A stretch of 64,000 bases of DNA, taken from the NCBI RefSeq assembly GCF_047511655.1, contig NC_133391.1, forward strand, positions 132,278,906 to 132,342,905. Direction: 5' to 3'. This DNA is from Castor canadensis (lineage: Eukaryota; Chordata; Mammalia; Rodentia; Castoridae). A model generated the notes under the pieces. That model was not told the DNA's origin. It saw only the letters and a program-made list of their open reading frames with translations, and made no database searches. Positions within the stretch are counted from its first letter, which is position 1. The number at the start of each line of letters is the position of its first letter. Made by a program: the position numbers and the translations under genes. This document shows, piece after piece, positions 55,520-64,000 of this stretch.

Positions 55520-56244
55520 CGAGTGGGAAGACATGTAAACAGGTGAAGAAATGGCGGACACACATGAAAAAAAGGTACCTGATATCACTGATCATCAGGA
55601 AAATACAAGTTAATACCACAGTAAATGGCACAAATTAAAAACACTGACAATAGCAAACGATGGTGAGGATATGGAGCAAGTAGAACACTCAATAATGCTA
55701 GTGGCCGTATTAAGTACAGTCATTTTGGAAAACTCTTCAGTTGTTTTAATAAAGTTAATATATGCCTTCTCTATGGTCTAGAAATTCCATCCTAGATATA
55801 TGCTAAGAAATTAAGAGTTTAACCAAAAGACTTATACGAGTAAGCATAAAAGTTTTATTCATAATAGTCAAAAACGGGAAACAATCCAAATTGCCCATCA
55901 ACAGAAAACCGGAAAAACAATTTGTAATATAGTCAAATGACAGATTATACAATTCAAAGGAAATGAACTGTTGACACAAAAAAACATGGATGAATCTCAA
56001 CAGGTATTTTGTTGAACAAAAGAAACCAGACACAAAAGGTTTATTCTGTTATTCCATTTATGTGAAATTCAAGAACAGATGAAACTATGATGAAAAAAAT
56101 CAGGACAAGGCAGTTGAAAGAGCACAAGGGAACTGTCTAAAGTGATGAAAATGCTCCTTATCTGGGTGATAGTTATAGGGAATATACATAAAAATTTAGG
56201 CTGTATGCTTAAGATTTGCACATTTTATCATAGGTAAATTTTAT
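55520..56244 (+). mobile_element. Ancient L1 ORF2 C-terminus and 3' UTR fragment
   Basis: gttttattcataatagtcaa, acaatccaaattgcccatca, acatggatgaatctcaacag, ccatttatgtgaaattcaag: the typical decayed L1 3' end of an L1M-type element. It is bounded on the right by a SINE. Confidence 0.8.
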
Positions 56245-56332
56245 TTTTGGGGTAGTGCTGGAGACCGAGCCCAGAGCCTAATCTAATGCATGTTAAGCAT
56301 ACACTTCTGGGCTACATTCGCAATCCCTGTAA
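56245..56332 (-). mobile_element. ID-like SINE, minus
   Basis: ttggggtagtgctggagacc, gagcccagagcctaatctaa, tgttaagcatacacttctgg; diverged. Confidence 0.65.
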
Positions 56333-57250
56333 ATTTTGGTCAATCTGAGTCATTTGTTTTCCTAATGAATTATATACAGATATAAGAAAACTCTAAAGAA
56401 GTCTGTTACTATTTAAAGTGATTAGCATCACTCTCTGAACTTATTTTATTCATAATATCCTCCATAAGTAAACATACTTATTTGGGCACAGATACATTCT
56501 GAATTCTACTCCAAATGATGATAGTATCAACTTTGTGACCAGCAACAGCAATTCTGTGAAACAAATTATGGGAACCACATTTTCCTTTTCAGATGACTGC
56601 TAACTCAAAATACTTCAGCTGAAGAACAAACATGTTAAGATGAAACTGTCAGAACATGCATTGCAACATTTAACTGGCAAGAGCACAGAGTACCCAGAGC
56701 TGATTATGGTGAACAAGTCTCCAGTGCTGGAACACTCTTAAGACTGGTGAGACAATGATAGATGAGGTAAATAGTATGATGCCAAAATGGTCAATTAACA
56801 AGCATCAATCAAGCTGGGAGATATCCCAAGGGCAAACTGCATTTTACGATAAGAGATTCAAACGATACAGTTGGGAGTGTGGTTGCTGACTTCTTCCTCA
56901 AGAATTAACTATTTAACATAGACTAAAGTAGCTTATGTAATGAGAGTATCTTCATACACATATACATCAACCACATTCACCCTCCCTCTAGCACTCTCCC
57001 TAACACCACCTGTCTTATGTTCCTGTCCTTCCTTGTTAAAGTGTCTGTTCATTGTGCAAAAGGATTTTGCCTTGATATTTCACCTGCGAAATATACTGTA
57101 CTTTAATCAGTCTAACTCCCTCTATTACTCTTCCTTACCCTTCCCCCCACCCCGTATTGTTCAGCAGCTTTTAGTGGGCTTCGCTGTGCCTTGTTCCTAC
57201 ACAGACACAATTTATTTAAGCAATTACTTTGAATTATTAATATGTTTTGG
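56333..57250. other. Unassigned DNA
   Basis: The 106-codon plus frame at 56940-57260 has no domain and runs into the U6 copy. No gene supported. Confidence 0.5.
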
Positions 57251-57264
57251 TGTCTCTTGAGAAT

Positions 57265-57372
57265 TTTTTATATGCAACGCTTCACGAATTTGCATGTCAT
57301 CCTTGCACAGGGGCCATGCTAACCTTCTCTGTATTGTTCCAATTTTAGTACACGTGCTGCTGAAGTGAGCAC
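57265..57372 (-). pseudogene. U6 snRNA retropseudogene
   Basis: The minus strand reads GTGCTCACTTCAGCAGCACG at its start and continues through the U6 core (AAAATTGGAACAATACAGAG, TTAGCATGGCCCCTG and AAATTCGTGAAGCG), closely matching the ~107-nt spliceosomal U6 RNA with scattered changes, several of them CpG decay. It lacks the terminal U run. A 12-bp direct repeat, TTGAGAATTTTT, flanks it at 57257-57268 and 57378-57389, which is the mark of L1-mediated insertion. No U6-type upstream promoter (TATA plus PSE) was seen on the minus strand just above 57372, so it is presumably not expressed. Confidence 0.92.
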
Positions 57373-57479
57373 CTCTGTTGAGAATTTTTAAATCTCCCAC
57401 AAATAAAAAAAAAAGGAAATCAAATTAAAGTAGATATATTCAGGACTTTGGAATAAATTCTTATGTTTAGGAGACAAAA

Positions 57480-58990
57480 GGTGTTTCGGTTTTTGTCCCC
57501 GAATCTCCAAATCCAGAAAACCCTAACAGATGGAGACAAAATTCTTTGAGGAATTCCCCAAAGTAAATTAACTGATGTACTACTGTGACGATTCGATAAT
57601 CAACCCCTAAATTATAGCAAAATAATCATTTTCGTAAAGGACTAAGGAACTTATCTTAGTCACCAACCCCCAAACTCGGAGGCAAATCTCCCTTCAATAA
57701 TCAGCATCAGTGTTTCCACATGCTAACGCTGTTCCTTGTCCTCTGAATATGGCATTCCTTGCGGGACCCGCTCTCTTAAGGGGTCTTAAATCCGCAGTTC
57801 GTGGAATTTTTTCCGGAGGGGGGATCTGTTAATGGTTTTCTGAGTGATTGATAAATCTCGAAATTTTTATTTGTTGGCGGGACTGGAGTTTGAACCCCAA
57901 AGCAGGCACTGTACCGCTCGAGCCACACCTCCAGTCCATTTTGCTCTGGTTATTTTGGAGACTGGGGTCTGCTGAACTCGCTGAAGCTGGCCTCAAACCG
58001 CGATCCTCCCAATCTCAGCCTCCCCAAGTACAAGCATTCGCCTGGCAAATCCCGAAGTTTTACGAAAACATGTGTGTAATTTACATGATCTAAAGACTAG
58101 GAGCTTCAATTCTAAAGCGAGAGCCCTACAAAAAACCCCGTGCCAGTTCAGCCACCCCTCCCTATCATAACGCCACTAACCTGGATGCGGCCAGCCCAAG
58201 CTCCTGGCTGCGTGTCCGGATCCCTTCACTGCTGCTCAGTTCAGTCCCCCAGGGCCCACGGCGCCGACCTCCCGCTCCGCCCCAAGAAGGCTCCCGTCCG
58301 CGGGGCTGGGGGAACGGAGACCACCGGCTCAGAGCCACCCCTAGACGGCCGCTCTGCGCGCTGGGGACAGGCGGCGGCGGCTCCGCGCTGGCTCCATAGC
58401 TGCAGCCAGGCTGCTCCAGGCGGACTGTCCCTGGCTGCGCTCTCCCGGCCCAGCCTTGAGGCACCGACTCCACACTGGACTAATTTCTACAAGGAGATGC
58501 TGGGGACGTGGTTCGTCGCAGAGCTGAGGAATCTGAAGAGCGTTAGCAGCCGCTAGCACCTTTGGAAGAAGCTTCAAAAGCTAACTAGGGACCTCATCAA
58601 TACATTTGGATTTTATGAAGGCGGGACTGGGAATATAGTTTAGCTGGGGCGGGGGTAGGCACGGCATGGGGAGGTGCACCCAACGATGAAAAGTTGCCTT
58701 CGCCCCTATAAGGGGACCAATAGAGACGTTACTAAAAATGAAGCTATGAGAGGAGGAAGGGACAAACTCACTCAATACTGCTCCTCTATATAGAAATGTT
58801 ACCAAGGCTGACCAGGAAAACCATTCCACTTGGTCCCAAGTCCCCAGGGCGGTGCAGAGTAGGCGGATAACCACTTACGTCAAGTCAGGACCGCCCCTCA
58901 CCCTGTCCTTCTACATCGTATTACTGTCAAGCCCTCACTTGTGCAGCTGCTTGCTACTCCACGTTTTGAGCTAGCCTGGATTAGTCTTTC
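57480..58990 (-). promoter_or_regulatory. CpG island with promoter-like elements, no known gene
   Basis: The core at 58140-58560 is GC-rich with CpGs retained at high density, and CpGs persist in the flanks from about 57480 to 58990, unlike the CpG-poor surroundings. On the minus strand, in order: a TGACGTAA CRE/ATF-type site at 58875-58882, a CTATATAGA TATA-like box at 58787-58792, an inverted CCAAT (ATTGG) near 58718, a GC box (GGGGCGGGG on the plus strand) at 58646-58655, then the CpG core. A good splice donor, CAG|GTTAGT, ends a possible first exon at 58181. On the plus strand a TTCCGGA ETS-like site lies at about 57811-57817. The island sits about 3.3 kb downstream of the DDX4 stop, in the same orientation as DDX4. 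It could start a noncoding RNA, or be a distal first exon of the downstream neighbour. Which transcript, if any, is unknown. Confidence 0.5.
57865..58050 (-). mobile_element. Composite SINE, minus, truncated
   Basis: ggcgggactggagtttgaac, gcaggcactgtaccgctcga and gccacacctccagtcc (reversed ID-like part), then ctggcctcaaaccgcgatcc and tcccaatctcagcctcccca (reversed B1-like part). CpGs are unusually well kept, in line with its place at the CpG island edge. Confidence 0.8.
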
Positions 58991-61759
58991 ACACCGCCCC
59001 CCCCCCATTAAAATGCAAAGGATTCAAGGCAGAAAAATTAACTATCAGACGCCCTACTCTCAAAAGCAGGCTTTGAACATAAATGAATGGAAATTAGAGT
59101 ATAAAGAGAGAAAAGGTACAAAAATGGGACAATTACTGAATTTGATTAAAGTTAGCCTGAGTTCTGTAAAATATTTTTACAAGTAGTACTAATAAAGAAG
59201 ATTCAAGCAACATTTGGGGAGAAAAATAAAGATCTTGGATATTAAAAGTAATTGCTAAGAAGAACAGACAGTAAAAATTTCACCAGAACAGCAAAAAAAA
59301 AAAAAAAAAAATTTTTTTTTTTTTTACAAAGATAGGATATAGGGGATTAATTCAATAGTTTTGGAATCCAAAAGAAGCTCCAAAAGGACAGTAAAAAAGG
59401 GGAAATTAAGAAAAGCACTCATAGGTCTCCCCCAATAAAAGATAATCTTCAAAGCACTCTACTCCCTAAAATTAAGAGTCCTGTTATTCATCATTATAAA
59501 ACTGAAGAGCAATCCCTTTTGTAAATTTTTAAGGAAAATTTGAACCTAGAAAGGCAAAACACCATGATGAAAAAGGCTTATTTCTCCTTTCCAAATAAGA
59601 AAGAGGACACATTTCAGGGTAAATAAGTTGCTCATTTATGATCTATATTTAAAGAAAAAGGCATGTGGAGTATTTTTGAGCAATTTTCATTTGGCCCTGA
59701 CCATTATAATTTTTCTCCTTGCAGATACACAGGTCATAAAATCAGAATAATAGTTAAAGATAATCAAGACTAAACTGGGCCATGCAGTGAACATTAGCTA
59801 TTATGTAAACACTGGCTGTTGTGCTTTGATTTTAGAATCAATCTTAGCTATAACAAGGGAGACGTTCTGGTTATAGCATAGAATGCAAATGTTAACTTTG
59901 GAAATGAGTCTTTCACATCATAATGAAGAAAGAGGAACAGGGAAAGAAAAGGCTACCTTTTACATCTCACAAATTACACTTCCATGGTGAGTTAAGCAGA
60001 AAAGTTAAATCTTCACCTATCAAAGTTAGTAAATGTCTAAATATGGCACACAGAAAATGTCTATATGGTGGCAACAACCAGAAATGGGTAAAGGTAGTTG
60101 ATGTGGGATGACAATTTGGTAAAAGGGCAGAAGACTGCTTTCTATTATAAACACATAGAATTTTATTTTCTAATCACAGAGATAGCTCTTATTTTGATTA
60201 TTTTTAAAGAAGCCATTCTAAACTATACCTACAAGACAAGTGAGAGAGTAACTGAACTTAGGGGTATTTACAGTTGGTCTGTAATGGTAGGATTATGTAT
60301 GATTTTCTTTCTGTTCTTATATTTGATTTATAGCAATGCTATAGTAATTTGACAAATTACACAAAATCAAAAACTTTTAAAAAGCAGTAAGGAGGGGACA
60401 GCTATGGCCAAGAAGGTCTGAGTAAATAAAAAATAAGAATGTTCTTTATAAACAAGTTAGAAAATACACACAGACATCACAATACAAACATCAGTCTTTT
60501 CCAGAAATGAGATTACACAGTGAAATATTTCCAATTTTTATTAGTTGAACTTTCCTTTTTAAGTTGCCTGTTTATGTTCTCTGTGCATTAACCTATATAC
60601 TCACATATAAAGAACTACATACTGATAATAAACTGTGGTCACAATATTTTTCCTGGTCTACTTTCCATTCTTTTTATGTAAGCAACTAATCCCTTTTGAT
60701 CAAATCTGTTCATTGTTTTATGATTTCTGCCCTTATAAAGTCAACCTTCATCCTCAAAGTTTTTTAACTCCATATTTTATAGTTCGAATTTTTATAGATC
60801 ACATGGAATGTGGAATATGACATGGGGTAGGCATCTAACCAATCTTCCTAATACTACCTATTGAACACACTTTCCTTTTTCATTTGTGATGCCTCATTTA
60901 TTAACTAAATTCCTATAATAAGATACACAATGGGGACATGTCACTTTGGTTTAGACAAACAGTAACACTCAAAACTGATCATTTTTATTTCAACAATATT
61001 TACACCTCACCTCACTTGTTTTATGTCTTAATGTTTGGGTTCATTCATTTAACAACTACTAAGAACTTCTCATGTTCTAGGCATAGTAAGTTCAAGATAT
61101 ATAATGGTGAATAAAAAAGACAGGGTTTTTCCCCTCATTAATCATAAAATATTAATAAAAAATTATGACAAGAGTGAACAGCACTGTTTTTGTTGATAAT
61201 CAGTGAGCTTGAATTCTAATACTAATTACCGTATCTCTGTATTAATGTATATTATACATTAATATTTAGTTTTGGTAAGATTTTTGTTCATTACATTGGT
61301 TTTACTAGATTCAATAAAATAAAACTTCAAACTTTAACAGTTGAGAACTGTTATAACAAAGAAAAATAAGTGCTGTTGGGAAACATAGGGATATGTGTTT
61401 CACTTTTTACTTCCCAGGAAAGTCTGTATGTTATTTAAAAAAACAAACAAACAAACAAACATTTGTTGTACCACTGAATACAGTGCTCACATTGCGAATT
61501 TAACCATTTTCATCACATGTCTGATGATCTAAAAATCAAAGTCGCCTTGAAAGGCTTTAGTCTTCCACTGTTTGTTTCATGAAAAGTATGCTATCATATT
61601 GTATCACAACTGCTTTAAAGACTTAAGTAGAAATGAGACCCAATAATTTTTAACCAAAAGTACATCCATCATATCCTATTGCTTATTTTATAGCATCAAT
61701 AAGCAGCGTACTTATTAGACATGAAACATGTCTAAACCCTCTGAAGAATATACTAGAAA
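58991..61759. other. AT-rich unassigned DNA downstream of DDX4
   Basis: No gene supported; frames at 59923, 60098 and 60635 have no recognised content. An A19-T14 junction lies at 59293-59325, an L2-like fragment at about 61031-61110, and an (AAAC)n run at 61439-61460. Confidence 0.5.
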
Positions 61760-62010
61760 TAAGACATTTAGAATGCTTTAATATTTCCAGTTGACACCAT
61801 TTGTATCAGTAACTACAATGTTATAACTTTTAGCATTTCACACAACTAGTCAACGAAGTTTTTTTAAGTGTGGGAATGAAAACAGAAGGACAGGAAATAC
61901 AAGAATGTCAGGTTTCATTCATGCTTCTGTTAAAAATTTAAAAATAAAAACTATTTTCTTCTCTGCATCAAAACTGTACCACAGACTTGAAACATATTTT
62001 TAATTATTAT
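61760..62010 (-). other. DDX4: DDX4 3' UTR, proximal part
   Basis: AT-rich sequence directly after the DDX4 stop on the minus strand. A possible ATTAAA polyadenylation signal lies at 61777-61782, about 230 nt after the stop. No strong AATAAA occurs before it on this strand. The true 3' end cannot be fixed by eye and could be further down. Confidence 0.45.
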
Positions 62011-62088
62011 TTAATCCCACGATTCATCATCTACTGGATTGGGAGTTTGTGAAGAAGAAAAACTTGCTGTATTCAAAGTGCTCTTGCC
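62011..62088 (-). CDS. DDX4: DDX4 last coding exon with stop codon
   Basis: The exon reads GKSTLNTASFSSS, then QTPNPVDDESWD and a TAA stop at 62011-62013. The acidic, Trp-containing C-terminus (DDESWD) is the hallmark end of vertebrate VASA proteins. The acceptor is tttccag|GGC at 62089-62091, preceded by a pyrimidine-containing stretch, and phase 0 matches the preceding exon. The 25 residues are too short for routine ORF calling. Together the three exons give the last ~152 residues of DDX4. The intron between this and the previous exon is 693 bp and the one before it 142 bp. Confidence 0.95.
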   Translation of the reverse strand, partial: GKSTLNTASFSSSQTPNPVDDESWD

Positions 62089-62781
62089 CTGGAAATTCTT
62101 TAAGAAAAGAAAGAAAGAAATGTTTAGGTTATGACAGGTTTAAAGTTACATTTCCCAGACTAACAGCAGGGACTCAAGCTTTCTACCTTGTCTGGCCCAT
62201 ACATAAAGACCTTCATTCTCACTAAATCTGATTCAATTTTTAATATGCCCGTATCAAAATAGGAAATCTACATTGCACAAAATAACCAAGACAAAGATTT
62301 TTAAGGCACTATTTTTGGAAAGAGGAAAACTTACTGTGTTATATTTCAATAAATAAGCATAAATATTTAATTAGCAAGCTCATTTTCTATATTAAAGATA
62401 TACTGTATAAAAACTGACATATCAGAAAGACTTGCAGCCCCACATCTCAGCATTTTGTCTTGATTATGTGCTCAAAATTCCAGTAGAAAGCTTAGATGAT
62501 CCCAAATTAAATTTAAGATGCCAGCAAAATTGGGAGTTGAGGAATTCCACACTTTTAAAACCCCCAAATATGTGTGCTCAGAAAATTTTAAAGAAATAAA
62601 GTTGCTGCCTTCTAGGCATGAAACTTTAGATAAATTAATGAGTGTTATAGTTACTTCACAGTATCAAGCACAACATTTTCAAAGAGCAATTGGAATCAAG
62701 TTTTGAATTTCCCTTCAAGTCTATAGCCACAACACCCTGAATGCACCTGGTTTCATCTTAAGTTTTCCCTTCAAAACTAAC

Positions 62782-62892
62782 CTTTCTAGTATCAACTGAT
62801 GCAAACACATTCCCTCTTGTACTACCACTGAAGCCAGGAACATATGTACTGAAGGCAATTTCCTCCAACCATGCAGGAACATCCTGCTGAGC
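62782..62892 (-). CDS. DDX4: DDX4 penultimate coding exon
   Basis: This 111-bp exon encodes exactly 37 codons, phase 0 at both ends, beginning AQQDVPAWLEEIAF and ending NVFASVDTRK. It follows the helicase core and forms the start of the C-terminal tail. The W in PAWLEE is part of the conserved DDX3/VASA C-terminal extension. Acceptor is ttaaag|GCT and donor is AAG|gttagt. It is absent from the supplied ORF-length predictions because it contains no initiating Met in frame of sufficient length; it was found by translating the minus strand between the flanking DDX4 exons. It joins the previous exon (..KVLTD) without a phase change, as expected for DDX4. Confidence 0.95.
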
Positions 62893-63013
62893 CTTTAAAA
62901 AAAAAAATTAACCTCAATGCAACAAAAAGTCTCAAAGACTAGAAAAGTTCACTTTTTATACACATGCATAAAATGTCACAACAATAAAGAATGGACACTA
63001 TCCATTACATTTA

Positions 63014-63530
<517 letters not shown>

Positions 63531-63644
63531 AATGAACATAAGCTCAAGTATGACAAAGGTCAAATCCTACTATTAATAATCTATACCTTCCAGTCTTGAC
63601 AAAAAATGTAGAACTAGTTGGTTAGAATGCTTGCTCAACTAGTT

Positions 63645-63730
63645 TTTAGGGTTGGTGGAATGGCTCAAGCTTAAGACTGTGAGGCCCTGAGTTCAAACCC
63701 AAGTGCTACCCCTCCCCGCAAAAAAGTTTT
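63645..63730 (+). mobile_element. ID-like SINE in DDX4 intron, with likely TSD
   Basis: gggttggtggaatggctcaa, then tgaggccctgagttcaaacc and caagtgctacc with an A6 tail. Near-identical flanks agtttttagggt and agtttttaaggt suggest a TSD. Confidence 0.8.
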
Positions 63731-64000
63731 TAAGGTACAAATTCAAAATTACACATATTCAGAGTACTAATAGATGTGTTGGTATGACATTTTTAAGCAC
63801 TCAATAAAAAAATGTCAGGCATCAGGAAGAGTAGATTAAACAGAGGAAAAACACAGATTCAGATATTATAAGACCTACAGATCCTTAAGTGAAATCTCTT
63901 CAGAAGTTCCCACTCTCAAGATGAGGAGACTAAGACAGACCTTTAACTTGCTTATCCCCACCACTTGGTTCCTATAAAAACTAAGAATATAAATGAAGAA

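Noticed and set aside
58140-58556. 138-codon plus-strand frame in the CpG island
   Set aside because: GC-rich DNA lacks stop codons by composition; the peptide has no recognisable domain and the promoter-like elements face the other strand.
60098-60352. 84-codon frame with a hydrophobic segment, possibly a membrane protein
   Set aside because: AT-rich DNA gives hydrophobic codons by composition; no start context, homology or neighbours support it.

Overview
This window is an AT-rich, intron- and repeat-dominated piece of a mammalian nuclear genome. It has LINE-1 elements with two ORFs and poly(A) tails, 7SL/tRNA-derived SINEs, MaLR-type LTRs, MIRs, a Tigger/MER2 DNA transposon and a spliced vertebrate gene. 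The SINEs are B1-like heads joined to an ID-like tail (core: caagtggtagagcacctgcctagcaag ... ccctgagttcaaaccccagtacc, shown here in parts). That points to a rodent outside the mouse-rat clade. I think a beaver-like castorimorph is most likely, with moderate confidence; no sequence search was possible.

The only protein-coding gene I can support is the 3' end of DDX4 (VASA homologue, germline DEAD-box RNA helicase). It lies on the minus strand at the right edge, as three coding exons at 63035-63305, 62782-62892 and 62011-62088, with correct splice sites, continuous phase and a natural stop. Upstream exons lie beyond the right edge. In human the gene downstream of DDX4 is IL31RA, in the same orientation. 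No IL31RA exon was recognised, so most of the window is best read as the DDX4-IL31RA intergenic interval, expanded by L1 insertions.

Layout: 1-2560 is the 3' part of a young L1 (+). 3897-5850 is an old L1 3' end (+). 5850-14000 is mostly unique or ancient sequence with LTR, MIR and SINE remnants. 14000-19165 is an old L1 (+), carrying a MER2/Tigger DNA transposon (14344-14933) and later split by a 5'-truncated young L1 (16724-18579) with a 13-bp target-site duplication (TSD). 22385-29541 is a full-length but mutated young L1 (-) with a 15-bp TSD. 29724-40440 holds three MaLR solo LTRs, an MLT1-like LTR, SINEs and unique DNA. 40441-52425 is a nested L1 stack: an old L1 (-) split by a young full-length L1 (-) that appears to carry a 636-bp 3' transduction and is itself split by a smaller L1. 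52430-57250 has SINEs and an old L1 fragment. 57257-57389 is a retrotransposed U6 copy. 57480-58990 is a CpG-rich, promoter-like region. 59-62 kb is AT-rich DNA leading to the DDX4 3' UTR.

The most notable items are the CpG island with an ordered minus-strand promoter layout and a splice donor between DDX4 and its expected neighbour, the L1 3' transduction with exact TSDs and a well-placed AATAAA, and a 303-codon open frame antisense to the L1 5' UTR. I see no CRISPR array, operon or other prokaryotic-type system.
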